Assembly (NCBI GenBank): GCA_030429565.1
Contig: JAUIFE010000021.1
Location: forward strand, 87,344-151,343
Origin: Holophagae bacterium
Lineage (GTDB): Bacteria > Acidobacteriota > Holophagae > Acanthopleuribacterales > Acanthopleuribacteraceae
Reading direction: 5' to 3'
DNA length: 64,000 nucleotides
Positions 52,013 to 62,373 of the stretch are shown piece by piece (position 1 is the first letter of the stretch; each line of letters begins with the position of its first letter). Below the pieces are notes generated by a model. It saw only the letters and a list, made by a program, of their open reading frames with translations, did no database searches and was not told the origin of the DNA. Made by a program: the position numbers and the translations under genes.

Positions 52013-54898
52013 ATGGATCGGCTCTATGCCGCGTCGCACCGTAAACCTTATTCTTATCTTTTGCTTTTTCTCATGCTCAGCGCCTTCCCATCGTTCGGTC
52101 AGCAATTTACCGTGACCGAGCAGTTAACCAACGTCAAGAGTTTCCAGAACATTGACGGTTCGGTGGCTGTTGCTTTCCGCGTTCGGTACAACACGACTGA
52201 AGGCGCGCCGTCGACCTTGGCTAACGTCATCCCGACCCTTGTGGTCCCCGACTGTGCTGCTTTTAATTCCGAGGTCGTTTTTAACGCGACCTACCTGGGT
52301 CGAGGCTTTCCCACTTACAGTTTTGGACCGGTCCCCTCTTGGGGGAACAACACCACTCAAGATCTGGTCTTTAACATTCATATGTACAACAACAGTACTT
52401 TTTGTCCGGCGACAAATGAGACGCCGATCAACTTAGACGAAATTTGTCGTACATTCGAATTGAGCTTTACCTACACCAACCAGGCTGAGCCGGTGGTGGC
52501 GGTCGCCCAAAACGATGCCTTGCTTTTTGAGAACCCCGTAACCGACGGCTTCAAAATTGTTCAAGTTATTTCCGACAGTGACGGTCGCGCCTTACCGCAA
52601 GGCCGCTGTGGTTTGTATACGGTTAACTCGGTGCAAATTCCGATTAGCCGCTACACGCTTGATCGCGACATTGTGCTCGATCCCGACAACCGTGTGTTGT
52701 TCGGCGTCGACTGGAACCTCAACACCAACAGTGGTCCGGTTGTGTTTAACTACAAAATCGGCATCGGCGACATGCAATACCCGCTGGGTAACTTGTTGTA
52801 CAACATGTGGCAACACTTCCTCATTCCTTCGGATGATGTGCCTTTGTACCACACGGAAAACCCCCAGACTATTTTGGATCAGGACGGTAACCCGCTGACC
52901 TTGGGTCCTTTGGGTGGGAATGGCGGCTACAACGAAGTCGACTGTGAAACCGAAACCTTTAACTGGGTTGACCTCTCCAGTGTCAGCGTATCCGGCATGC
53001 CGATTCGCGAACGCGTGCTGACGGCTACGTTGCCGTTGACCTTCAACATTACCCGTGGTCAGTCGTTTTTGAACTTCCGTCGCGCGATGGTCGTTATTGC
53101 CGCCGAGAACCGCTGTGAGTTTGGCAACGCTTTCGGTGCCGGCCCAACCGAAACCCAGTTTAAGTTTGCCTCTGTTGCCAACTTGGGTGACGGTCGTGTG
53201 AGCGTCGCCTTGGATGTCCCCGCTGATTGGAAAAACAGCGCCGCACCCACGCGGTTGGATAACGACTACACGGTACGTTGGTACTACACCAACGAGCGAA
53301 CCTTGGCCCCGGCCGTCTTGGCCGACACCAGTGGTGACACCACGCGCCGCCTCGACGCCACCCTTACCATCCCCGGCGATCCCGGTTCCTTTGGCTACCA
53401 AGCGCGGATTACCCACACGGCTTCCGGCAGCGTGGTCACGGTTGATGTACCCGCCGACAGTTTCCAATACGCGGCGCTCAACCGTCCCGCCATTACGAAC
53501 GGTGAACCCGAGCCCGACGATTACCTCGACGCCGGCGAAACGCTGATCATGCCGTTTTCCGTCACCAACGAGGCTGACGAAACCGTGAGCCTCGAAGTGA
53601 TTTTCGGGATTGTCGACAACGGTCACGAGCTCCTGTTTGACGGTAGCTTCAGCACTGGTGGTAACCAAACCGACCCAACCCGCCATCTGATTTACGGCGG
53701 TACCTTGGGGGCAGGGCAAACCCTGGCCGGTGATCTCGACGCCATGTTGGCCGGCACCAGTTTCGTCTGTGAACCGATTACCTTTTTTGTTGAAACCCGC
53801 TACCTGCTCAACGGTGTGCTTTACAGCAACTACCGTACTTTCAGCAATGAGGTGAACTGCCTGCTCGACAACTCCGTGTTTCGCGCCGACAACAGCTATA
53901 CGCCACGGGAGCTTTACGGATCACCCGATCCCTGTTCGACCTCTAACTGTGTCGAATTTGAGTGTTCCGATCCCATCACCTGCTTGCCGCCGGCCGGAAT
54001 TGGTTGGCAGTTCCAGGGGGGGCGCTGGATTGGTGTGAGTCGCGATAAGGGTATTTTCCACACGCTAACCTCGCCCGTGCTGCCGATCGTGCCGACCGGA
54101 GCCAGTATCAACCTGACCCATGAAGCCTCGTTCTTGCTGATCACCGCCGGCGGGATTCTCGAGTACCGCACGCGCGTCGATGAAGACAGTGAATGGACGC
54201 TTTGGTCTGATTTGATCCTTGCTTTGGAAGAGGAGCACAACCGCAACTACTACAACACCCGCGTTTTCCCGCCTTTGGATAGTAATCTGGACCAAATTAT
54301 TGCCGGTCGTCACGTGTTCATGCGTCAATCGGCCACGCAACAGATTACCCATGTGTTGCCGGACGAGGTGCTGGCGGGTAATGAGATTCAGTTCCGTTTC
54401 TTGTTCCAGCAAAACGATCCCGGTGATGTGGGCGTGTGGGATATCGAAGATTTCACCTATGCCACCATTGCCGCCGCGGATAATGAGTTTAATGCGACGG
54501 TTCCGCCGAACTTCAATATCGGACCCTGTACGCCGAGCCTCAGCTTTGAAGTGAGCACCAACCAAGATCTGACCTTCGCTTGGTACAACAACTTCCAAAG
54601 TTTGGCGAATGACACGCCGGCGGCACAAACGCTGGAGCCGCGCTGGGTGAATGTCAGCAAACAGGAATCGGGTAGTGCCTATGTGGTTGTCACGGCCGAC
54701 AACGGTCTTGAACCAACAACGCGTATTTTCGAGCTGAATGTCATCCTCAACGGCGCTGTGCCGGCGTTTGAAGTGATTCTTGTTGATTGGCTCGAAGAAG
54801 TTGATTCGGAGGGTGACGGCAGTGATATCGTCGCCGACGGTGAAATCAACGTACTCGACATGGTGCTACAGGTAACCAGCAGCGATTGTGATAACTAA
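52013..54898 (+). CDS. Large secreted protein with terminal dockerin-like calcium motif
   Basis: A signal peptide (residues about 14-30, ending SFGQ) opens this 961-residue protein. The body is a chain of beta-sandwich-like segments rich in Asn, Thr, aromatic residues and paired cysteines, without a catalytic motif I recognise. One late part (ILEYRTRVDEDSEW, GVWDIEDFTYATIAA) resembles jelly-roll surface domains. The tail ends with DSEGDGSDIVADGEINVLDM, one copy of a dockerin/EF-hand-like calcium loop. Dockerins usually have two copies, so this is atypical. It is probably exported and cell-surface or matrix-bound. Start: ATG 52013 (AGGA upstream) or TTG 51995 (AGGGGG upstream). A terminator follows at 54927. 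It appears to be a single-gene transcript. Confidence 0.8.
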   Translation: MDRLYAASHRKPYSYLLLFLMLSAFPSFGQQFTVTEQLTNVKSFQNIDGSVAVAFRVRYNTTEGAPSTLANVIPTLVVPDCAAFNSEVVFNATYLGRGFPTYSFGPVPSWGNNTTQDLVFNIHMYNNSTFCPATNETPINLDEICRTFELSFTYTNQAEPVVAVAQNDALLFENPVTDGFKIVQVISDSDGRALPQGRCGLYTVNSVQIPISRYTLDRDIVLDPDNRVLFGVDWNLNTNSGPVVFNYKIGIGDMQYPLGNLLYNMWQHFLIPSDDVPLYHTENPQTILDQDGNPLTLGPLGGNGGYNEVDCETETFNWVDLSSVSVSGMPIRERVLTATLPLTFNITRGQSFLNFRRAMVVIAAENRCEFGNAFGAGPTETQFKFASVANLGDGRVSVALDVPADWKNSAAPTRLDNDYTVRWYYTNERTLAPAVLADTSGDTTRRLDATLTIPGDPGSFGYQARITHTASGSVVTVDVPADSFQYAALNRPAITNGEPEPDDYLDAGETLIMPFSVTNEADETVSLEVIFGIVDNGHELLFDGSFSTGGNQTDPTRHLIYGGTLGAGQTLAGDLDAMLAGTSFVCEPITFFVETRYLLNGVLYSNYRTFSNEVNCLLDNSVFRADNSYTPRELYGSPDPCSTSNCVEFECSDPITCLPPAGIGWQFQGGRWIGVSRDKGIFHTLTSPVLPIVPTGASINLTHEASFLLITAGGILEYRTRVDEDSEWTLWSDLILALEEEHNRNYYNTRVFPPLDSNLDQIIAGRHVFMRQSATQQITHVLPDEVLAGNEIQFRFLFQQNDPGDVGVWDIEDFTYATIAAADNEFNATVPPNFNIGPCTPSLSFEVSTNQDLTFAWYNNFQSLANDTPAAQTLEPRWVNVSKQESGSAYVVVTADNGLEPTTRIFELNVILNGAVPAFEVILVDWLEEVDSEGDGSDIVADGEINVLDMVLQVTSSDCDN

Positions 54899-54926
54899 CC
54901 GTCCGACTTGATTGGACCCAAACCGG

Positions 54927-54951
54927 AAAGGCGCCGCTTGCGGCGCCTTTT
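54927..54951 (+). terminator. Terminator after the large secreted protein gene
   Basis: A perfect stem (AAAGGCGCC / GGCGCCTTT, 6-base loop gcttgc) followed by T starts 28 bases after the stop. Confidence 0.92.
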
Positions 54952-55169
54952 CGCGTTTTGGGGTTGGGTTTCCGCTTTTTTCCGTAGCTGGGTGCCGTTG
55001 GCAAGATCTGCGTGCTGTTGACGGACGGAATCCGACACGGCGGCAACAGCGGGCGTATGGTGAGACCTACCCGGAGGATGCGGTGCTGCGCCGGGTGACA
55101 AAGGTGTTTTCACCAGGTAGGAACAAAACCTGGGCTGAGAAATGCCGGCTAGGAACAGGAGGAACCACA

Positions 55170-55814
55170 ATGAGAACGGTGTTGTTATTCAGTCTTTTGT
55201 TAACGCTTTCGCTGCAGGCCGGTGAAAAGACGAAATTAGTGGGTGTCATGGTTTACGACGGCTTGACGATCAGCGAGGTGACGGCGCCACTGGAGGTTTA
55301 CGGTATGGCGGACGCTGACGGGAAGCCGCGTTTTGAAGTGGTGCTGATTGGGGAAAACAAAGAACCGGTGACCAGTCACGAGGGTTTGCGCTTCTTTCCA
55401 GATGAAACCTTTCGGTCCTGTCCGGCGCTCGATGTGCTGGTTGTACCAGGCTCGTACCGTCCCGATCGCAGTGAAGACAATCCTTTAGTTCATCAATTCA
55501 TTCGCAAACAACTCAAAAACGTGACTTATACAACCAGCCATTGTGCGGGGGCCTTTGTGCTCGGCCGGGCCGGTGTACTCGACGGTCGTCGTGTGACCAC
55601 CTATGCTTCGGGTGAGCCGTTGTTACAGAAAAAGTTCCCCTTGGCGCGGGTCACGGTCGGTGAGGAGAACTATGTGGTCGACCGAGGGCTGGTGACCAGT
55701 AAGGGGGCCTTGGTCAGTTATGAGGCGAGTTTGTGGGTGGTTGCCCAAATAGCGGGTCGCTCGCACGCTGATTACGTGGCGAGTCGGCTGTATTTGGATC
55801 GTTTAGGCGACTGA
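55170..55814 (+). CDS. Secreted DJ-1/PfpI family protein
   Basis: ATG 55170 follows CAGGAGGAACC. Residues 1-17 form a signal peptide (LLFSLLLTLSLQA). The rest (about 22-214) is a DJ-1/PfpI fold: VGVMVYDGLTISEVTAPLEV at 24-43, and the nucleophile elbow SHCAGAFVLGRAG with C125. A glutamate near residue 36 (SEV) can pair with this cysteine. The family includes glyoxalases, chaperones, amidases and transcription regulators; a periplasmic location is unusual. The upstream frame (from 54912) is not part of it. The kinase gene starts 99 bp after its stop and may be in the same operon. Confidence 0.85.
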   Translation: MRTVLLFSLLLTLSLQAGEKTKLVGVMVYDGLTISEVTAPLEVYGMADADGKPRFEVVLIGENKEPVTSHEGLRFFPDETFRSCPALDVLVVPGSYRPDRSEDNPLVHQFIRKQLKNVTYTTSHCAGAFVLGRAGVLDGRRVTTYASGEPLLQKKFPLARVTVGEENYVVDRGLVTSKGALVSYEASLWVVAQIAGRSHADYVASRLYLDRLGD

Positions 55815-55913
55815 TTCCCGCCACTGGAAATGGGCCGTGAAGGGCGGTCTTAACCGCCCTGATTGCGACAACGGCGTTACAATAAAACGATTCATCGACG
55901 ATGAGAGGACGCC

Positions 55914-57662
55914 GTGATTGGGTTTTGGCTGATACTGATTTGCTTCGAAGGCGGTGCGGCGGTGCCGGCGGCAAACAGTTTTCAACACAACATGCATGGC
56001 CAGGCCGTGTTGCAGGGTTGGCAACTCGCGGTGGCCCCGGCCGCGGCGACGCCTGACGAGGTGCCCGCGACGGCGTTTCAACCGGTTGACGATGTGCTGC
56101 TTGCGGCCCAACCCGCGCACGGCATGTGGTGGTTGCGCACGACGATAGAGTTGGATGAGACGGTTTCAAACGACCGCATTTTGGCATTGTGTCCGGAAGG
56201 TTTGGCTTCGGCGATACAGGTTTATTGGGACGGCCGTTTGATTGCTGAGAGTGGGCGTGTCGGCGGTGCAGGGGAGGAGCAACTGGGTCGCTATTACGCG
56301 CCGGTGCCTTTGTTACCCGAACTGATTAAGCCGGGACGCCACCAAATCGATCTGCGGGTGTCGAACCATCACACGCGTCGTTTTTGGCACGATGCGCAGA
56401 TTTTGTTTGGTGATTACGAGGACTTGCTCAAGTCAGTTGGGATTTGGCAGGTAAAAGTGTATTTTGCCCTGGGTTTGTTCTGTGTCGCCGGGGTTTTCTT
56501 TTTGGGGTTCACAACGGTGCGTGATACGCGGTTTGAAGCGCTGCTGTTGGTTTTGATGTGTGTGGCTTTTGCCGGTCGCCTGTTGTTTGAGAACCTGTGG
56601 GTGTTTGATACGCTGCGCACCGATTACTATGACTTTCAATTGTTTTGGCGTCGCTATGCGACGGTTTTAACCGGCGTCTTGTCGTTAGCGGCGCTGGGTT
56701 TCTGGTTCAAGCAGCGCCGGGCTTTAGTGGTGATGATGGGCTTGTGGCTGGTGTCTCAATACGGCCTGTTCGACGGGCTTACCGATGCCGACAGTTTGTT
56801 GTTGTGTGCCTGTGTCGGAATGGCTTGTGTGGCGCCGGCACAGCGTCGTGACGCGCTTTGGCCGGTGTTGGCGCTGGTGCTGGGCCGGCTCACCGCCTTT
56901 GCCGACTTTCGCGTCGGTATCGATCTGATGTCCTGGCTGGGGATTTGGTTGGCGGCGTCTTTTTTGGAACTCAATGTGCTTGCTTTGCGACGCCGGGAAC
57001 AGGTGCGTCAAACGGCGTTGTTGCGTTCGGCCAGGCTTGAAAACCAAATGCTCAAAAACTTCATCAAACCCCATTACCTCATGAATGCTTTGACCTCGGT
57101 ATCGGCTTGGATGCGGCGCGAGCCGGAAACCGCCGACGCCCTGATTACGGCTTTGGCGGAAGAGTTTCGTCAAATTGCCGCGATTGCCGATCAGGCGCTG
57201 ATACCGCTCGCTCGTGAGCTGACCTTGTGTCGCAATCATTTGCGCATCATGAGTCTGCGCAAAGGTGCGACCTTTGACTTGGTGGTCGAAGGTGCGTTGA
57301 TTGATACCTTGGTGCCGCCGTTAATCCTACATACGTTGGTGGAGAATGGGTTAACCCATGGCTACGAAACGCGGGATCAAGGCATTTTCCGGTTTTCGGT
57401 GACGGCCGGGCCCAGTGGCTTGCGGCTGACCCTGTTTAACGACAGCGCGGCACGGGCGGACGCGGCCGGCGGCGAAGGCACCGGCCTGACTTATGTGCGT
57501 GCGCGTCTCGCTGAAACCTTTGGTGATCAGGCGGTCATGCAGGCGGGAGCGGTTGCCGGCGGTTGGCGGGTCGTGATTGAAATGCCGCGTGTACCTGCCG
57601 ATCAAGCGGCGGCAAGGCGTGGCTCGGCCGAGGTCTTGCAGGAGCAACCATGCGATTATTAA
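55914..57662 (+). CDS. LytS/YehU-type sensor histidine kinase
   Basis: The 582-residue protein starts at GTG 55914 (AGAGGACGCC upstream). Residues 1-20 look like a signal segment, and about 25-165 form a periplasmic beta-rich sensor domain (7TMR-DISM-extracellular-like: LRTTIELDETVSNDRI, RHQIDLRVSNHHTRRF). About six membrane helices follow (about 175-350). The cytoplasmic end is a His_kinase (PF06580) type: H387 in NFIKPHYLMNALTS, then N-box ENGLTHGYE. The G-box is GGEGTGLTYVRARL. Signal unknown. The last codons overlap the LytTR regulator gene by 13 bases, so the pair forms one two-component system. Confidence 0.92.
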   Translation: MIGFWLILICFEGGAAVPAANSFQHNMHGQAVLQGWQLAVAPAAATPDEVPATAFQPVDDVLLAAQPAHGMWWLRTTIELDETVSNDRILALCPEGLASAIQVYWDGRLIAESGRVGGAGEEQLGRYYAPVPLLPELIKPGRHQIDLRVSNHHTRRFWHDAQILFGDYEDLLKSVGIWQVKVYFALGLFCVAGVFFLGFTTVRDTRFEALLLVLMCVAFAGRLLFENLWVFDTLRTDYYDFQLFWRRYATVLTGVLSLAALGFWFKQRRALVVMMGLWLVSQYGLFDGLTDADSLLLCACVGMACVAPAQRRDALWPVLALVLGRLTAFADFRVGIDLMSWLGIWLAASFLELNVLALRRREQVRQTALLRSARLENQMLKNFIKPHYLMNALTSVSAWMRREPETADALITALAEEFRQIAAIADQALIPLARELTLCRNHLRIMSLRKGATFDLVVEGALIDTLVPPLILHTLVENGLTHGYETRDQGIFRFSVTAGPSGLRLTLFNDSAARADAAGGEGTGLTYVRARLAETFGDQAVMQAGAVAGGWRVVIEMPRVPADQAAARRGSAEVLQEQPCDY

Positions 57663-58360
57663 TCGTCGAAGATGAACGGCCCATTGCCGAGGATCTACAG
57701 TTTCTGGTACTGAAAATTTTGGGCGATCTCGTCAGTGAAGTTGCGCTGGAGACGCACTTGGAAGGTGCTTTGCAACGGCCGGATCTCAAGGCTTTTGATG
57801 TGGTGTTTTTGGATTTGAACCTACATGGTCGCGACGGCTTTGAGGTGTTGAAGCAGGTGGGTGCCTGCGCATTTCTCACGATTGTGGTGTCGGCTAATAC
57901 GGATCGTGCTTTGGAGGCCTTCGAATACGGGGTGCTCGATTTTGTTGCCAAGCCTTATTCCGAGGCGCGATTGCGCAAGGCCCTGGATCGTTTGACCCAG
58001 CCCTTGCACCACAAAGAACCGCGATACTTGCCGGTTCGCCATGGCGCGGGTCTGCGTTTGTTGGCGGTCGATCAGTTGGTGTATGTGCAAGGCGCCGATG
58101 TATATTCGGCGCTGCATTTGCGGGACGGTGGTCAGGTCGACAGTGAGAAGACCTTGGCACGCCTCGAAGTTCTGTTGGGCGCGGCTTTTGTGCGGATTCA
58201 CAAATCTTTTTTGGTGCGTCGCGCCGAAATCGCCGGTTTGGATGCCGCCGGCGGCGGCCGTTACCACGCACTGCTGCACAGCGGAGAACGGCTGCCGGTC
58301 GGTCGACAACGTTACAAAACGCTCAAAGCTGAATGGGGCGGCGATGGGGCGTTGTCTTAG
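57650..58360 (+). CDS. LytTR-family response regulator
   Basis: Residues 1-120 are a receiver: acidic pair E7-D8, phospho-acceptor D55 (VVFLDLNLHG), and K101 (DFVAKPY). Residues about 130-228 are a LytTR DNA-binding domain (YLPVRHGAGLRLLAVDQLVY, FVRIHKSFLVR, RLPVGRQRYKTLK). This pairs with the kinase gene that it overlaps. The target genes are not known. Nearest downstream gene is convergent. Family members control virulence, competence, bacteriocin and autolysis genes in other bacteria, which cannot be assumed here. Confidence 0.94.
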   Translation: MRLLIVEDERPIAEDLQFLVLKILGDLVSEVALETHLEGALQRPDLKAFDVVFLDLNLHGRDGFEVLKQVGACAFLTIVVSANTDRALEAFEYGVLDFVAKPYSEARLRKALDRLTQPLHHKEPRYLPVRHGAGLRLLAVDQLVYVQGADVYSALHLRDGGQVDSEKTLARLEVLLGAAFVRIHKSFLVRRAEIAGLDAAGGGRYHALLHSGERLPVGRQRYKTLKAEWGGDGALS

Positions 58361-58369
58361 GATTGGCGC

Positions 58370-59821
58370 TCAGCCTTCGCTATAGAACACCGATTTGGTT
58401 TCACAATAGGCGCGCAGGGCGTCGGGTCCTAATTCGTGACCGTAGCCACTTTGCTTGACGCCGCCAAAGGGCATTTCTTGGTGGACACTGCTGTTCGAGT
58501 TGACGGACAGACAACCGGCGGCGAGGCCGTGAACCAATCGCTGGACCCGGTTGATATCGCGTGTCCAAATGGAACCGCTTAATCCGTAAGCGGTGTCGTT
58601 GGCAATGGTGAGGGCCTCTTCTTCGCTGTCGAAGGGCAAGATACAGGCAACCGGGCCAAAGACTTCTTCTTGCATGATGCGGTGATTGGGTTGGGCGTCA
58701 ATAAAGATCGCGGGGAACAAATAGTTACCGTCGGCGAGTGGTTCATCGCCGGGCATATCACCGCCCTGAACAAGGGTTGCGCCTTGATCTTGGGCTTGGG
58801 TGATAAAACCCAGCACGCGCGCGCGGTGGGCAGGTGTAATTAAGGGGCCGAGATCGGTGTCTTCTTCGCTCGGTAATCCCAACTTGAGACGGTTGGCGGC
58901 GGTGGCAAAACGCGCCAAGAATTCGTTGTACAGGCCGCGCTCGACCAAAATGCGGGATCGCGAACAGCAGTCTTGGCCGCTGTTGTCGAACACCGACCAC
59001 AAGGTGCTGTCGACGCAGGTGTCGAGATCGGTGTCGGCGAAAATTAAGGCGGCCGATTTTCCGCCCAATTCGAGCGAAACCTTCTTCAGTGTTTCGGCGG
59101 CGGTACGCGCGATGCGTTTGCCGGTGGCGGTTGAGCCGGTAAAGGAAATTTTGCGAACCAGCGGGTGTTCGACCAAGGCCTGACCGGCTTGGTCACCGAG
59201 TCCGGGCACGATGGTTAGTACACCTTCGGGAAAGCCGGCCTCAAGTGCCAGTTCGGCGAGTCGCAAGGCGGTCAGCGGCGTGGCTTCAGCCGGTTTGACG
59301 ACAACGGTATTGCCCATGGCCAGTGCCGGCGCACATTTCCAAGCGGTGATGAGCAGGGGAAAGTTCCAGGGCACAATCATGCCGCAGACCCCAATGGGGG
59401 GATGGTACACGGCGCCGTAGCCGCGTGCGGCGGGCAGCAGACTTTGGCCGTGAAAGGTGCCGACCGCGCCGGCATAGTACTCGAAACAGCGTGCGGCGGC
59501 TTCTACTTCGGCACGGGCCGCGCGAATGGGTTTGCCGGCGTTGCGCGATTCGAGCGCGGCCAAGTCGCCGGCTTCCTCGCGAATCCGTGTCGCCAAACGC
59601 ACCAGCATATTAGCGCGGTCGTGGGGCCGCATGGTGCGCCACAAGTAGCCGCGAAATCGCTCGGCGGCGTTGGTGACGGCCAGATCGATTTCCGCGCGAC
59701 CAGCCATGGCGACGGTGGCGATGGTGCGACCGTCGGCCGGGGCGACCACCTCGTAACGCGATTGGCCGGCATAGGCTTCGCCGGCGATGGTTAGCGGATA
59801 ATGCGGTAGTGAACCCGTCAT
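58370..59821 (-). CDS. NAD(P)-dependent aldehyde dehydrogenase
   Basis: The 483-residue enzyme oxidises an aldehyde to its acid. The catalytic cysteine is in NSGQDCCSRSRIL, the glutamate in VSLELGGKSAALIF, and the NAD-fold signals are PWNFPLLITAWK and FTGSTATGKRIA. Together with the GS-like and SDR genes upstream in the same operon it would suit gamma-aminobutyraldehyde or a gamma-glutamyl aldehyde (inference). ATG 59821 has GGGAG upstream. The gap to the SDR gene is 33 bp. It is convergent with the LytTR gene (9-bp gap). Confidence 0.92.
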   Translation of the reverse strand: MTGSLPHYPLTIAGEAYAGQSRYEVVAPADGRTIATVAMAGRAEIDLAVTNAAERFRGYLWRTMRPHDRANMLVRLATRIREEAGDLAALESRNAGKPIRAARAEVEAAARCFEYYAGAVGTFHGQSLLPAARGYGAVYHPPIGVCGMIVPWNFPLLITAWKCAPALAMGNTVVVKPAEATPLTALRLAELALEAGFPEGVLTIVPGLGDQAGQALVEHPLVRKISFTGSTATGKRIARTAAETLKKVSLELGGKSAALIFADTDLDTCVDSTLWSVFDNSGQDCCSRSRILVERGLYNEFLARFATAANRLKLGLPSEEDTDLGPLITPAHRARVLGFITQAQDQGATLVQGGDMPGDEPLADGNYLFPAIFIDAQPNHRIMQEEVFGPVACILPFDSEEEALTIANDTAYGLSGSIWTRDINRVQRLVHGLAAGCLSVNSNSSVHQEMPFGGVKQSGYGHELGPDALRAYCETKSVFYSEG

Positions 59822-59854
59822 ATTTTTTGCTCCCGGTTACACATTTGAAAGGGG

Positions 59855-60625
<771 letters not shown>

Positions 60626-60642
60626 AATTGATGCTCCGTGAT

Positions 60643-62028
60643 CTATATTTGTTCAAAGTAGCGGCGGCGTTCCCAATCGGAAACACTGCGTTGGTAAGCG
60701 TCCCATTCGGTTTGATAGAAGTGCAGGTAGTGATCGACCACGGCGTCACCGAAGGCGGTGCGTGCCATCTGGCTGTCGCGCAGGCGTTGTAGGGCTTGGT
60801 CGAGCGACTTGGGGACTTGAGGCAGATTGGCGGCGGCGTAAACATCACCCTGGAACATGGCGGGTGGTTCGATTTTCTCACGCACGCCGGTGAGGCCTGC
60901 CGCCAACACCGCCGCATAACCCAGGTAGGGATTGACATCGGCGCCGCAGATCCGTGATTCAATGCGCAATGAGCTTTCGCGGCCGACAACGCGGAAGCCG
61001 GCGGTGCGGTTGTCGTAACTCCAGGCGAGCCCGGTTGGGGCCCAACTTCCCGCTTGGTAGCGCTTGTAAGCGTTTACCGTTGGCGCGAAAAACGGCATCA
61101 GCTCCGGCGCATACTTCATCCAGCCCCCCAAAAACCAGCGGAAGGTTTCGGAAGCGGCGAAGGGTCCGAGATCCGTTTGCTTGCCCGCGAAGCGGTTAAC
61201 GGCGCCGGCGCTGTCCCAAAGACTGACGTGCATGTGGCAACTGGAGCCGGCGAGGCTTTCGTCGAACTTAGCCATAAAAGACACTGAATGGCCGTGTTGG
61301 TCGGCGATTTCCTTGAGACATTGCTTGAAGATAGTGTGGCGGTCGGCCATTTCAAGCAGCTCGCAATAACGAATGTTGAGTTCGTGTTGGCCGGGTCCCC
61401 ATTCGCCTTTGCTGAATTCGACGGGGACCCCGCTCTGATTGAGCAGCCGGCGCGCGGGTGCATTGACGACTTCCTCGCGTGTGCCTTGCAGCATGTGGTA
61501 GTCCTCAATGTAGGCGCTGAAGGTGGCGAGGTTGTGGTAGTTCTTGCTGCGCGCGTCATCGTAGCTGTCTTTAAACATAAAGTACTCAAGCTCGGAAGCG
61601 CCTTTGGCTGTAAAGCCGAGCTCGTGGGCGATCTGGACTTGGCGTTTGAGGATGGCGCGTGGTGAGACGGCAATCGGTTGGTGATCGGCTTCGTTGACGA
61701 GATCGCACAAAATGAGGGCGGATTTGGGTAACCAAGCGGCACGGCGTAGGCTGTGGTAGTCCGGCACGCCGTGGAAGTCGCCGTAACCGCGTTCCCAGTT
61801 GGCAAAGGTAAAGCCGGGTACGGGGTTCATATCCATGTCGGTCGTGAGCAGGTAATCACAAGCGTGGATACCGTGTTCATGGGTGTAATCCAGAAAGAAC
61901 TGGGCGCAAATGCGTTTGCCCATCAGGCGACCGTAATGGTCGGGGAACACGGTGAGGATGGTGTCGATTTCGCCGCCGGCCACAAGGTTTTTGAGGGCGG
62001 TGAGGCTGAGGTGTGGGCTTTCGCTCAT
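60643..62028 (-). CDS. Glutamine synthetase-like ligase, probable gamma-glutamylpolyamine synthetase
   Basis: The 461-residue protein is a member of the glutamine synthetase superfamily: ASELEYFMFKDSYDD, GEWGPGQHELNIRYCELLEM, the histidine/glutamate site CHMHVSLWD, and the late YKRYQAGSWAPTGLAWSYDN. The set differs from classic GlnA and resembles PuuA/GlnA3/FluG types, which glutamylate amines. ATG 62028 is chosen because CAGGAG lies 8 bases upstream; the frame opens at 62259. With the SDR and aldehyde dehydrogenase it makes an operon that would suit polyamine or ethanolamine use, though the substrate is inferred. No transporter or amidase is adjacent. Confidence 0.9.
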   Translation of the reverse strand: MSESPHLSLTALKNLVAGGEIDTILTVFPDHYGRLMGKRICAQFFLDYTHEHGIHACDYLLTTDMDMNPVPGFTFANWERGYGDFHGVPDYHSLRRAAWLPKSALILCDLVNEADHQPIAVSPRAILKRQVQIAHELGFTAKGASELEYFMFKDSYDDARSKNYHNLATFSAYIEDYHMLQGTREEVVNAPARRLLNQSGVPVEFSKGEWGPGQHELNIRYCELLEMADRHTIFKQCLKEIADQHGHSVSFMAKFDESLAGSSCHMHVSLWDSAGAVNRFAGKQTDLGPFAASETFRWFLGGWMKYAPELMPFFAPTVNAYKRYQAGSWAPTGLAWSYDNRTAGFRVVGRESSLRIESRICGADVNPYLGYAAVLAAGLTGVREKIEPPAMFQGDVYAAANLPQVPKSLDQALQRLRDSQMARTAFGDAVVDHYLHFYQTEWDAYQRSVSDWERRRYFEQI

Positions 62029-62373
62029 AGCTGGGCTCCTGGTGTGCCGTGGCCGCACGCGACGCGCAACAGGGTGCCGCAACAAAACGCGACATGGGCG
62101 CGGGAACACAAACACGCAATCGAAATGGCAGGTCATGGGATGAACCTCCATCTTACCGCGATCAGGGCGCGAGTCTGTTAACTTTTTACCGGTCGGTCGT
62201 AGGAAAGCAGGGGGTGCGCTTCGTAGAATGCTTGCGAGAAATTCGCATTCGCTGCACAAGGATGTTAATAATGAATGGGACTCGGTTAATCGTCGTAATT
62301 TTCTTCGGTTACCGCGACCTAGATTCTGTTCTTGCGTAACCCTATTTGGGGAAACGTTCTACAAAGGAGACTC
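62029..62373. other. Spacer between divergent operons
   Basis: About 345 bases hold the promoter of the GS-like operon (minus) and of the MarC-like gene (plus). The frame extending the GS gene upstream to 62259 has no coding character. No clear operator is seen. Confidence 0.5.
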
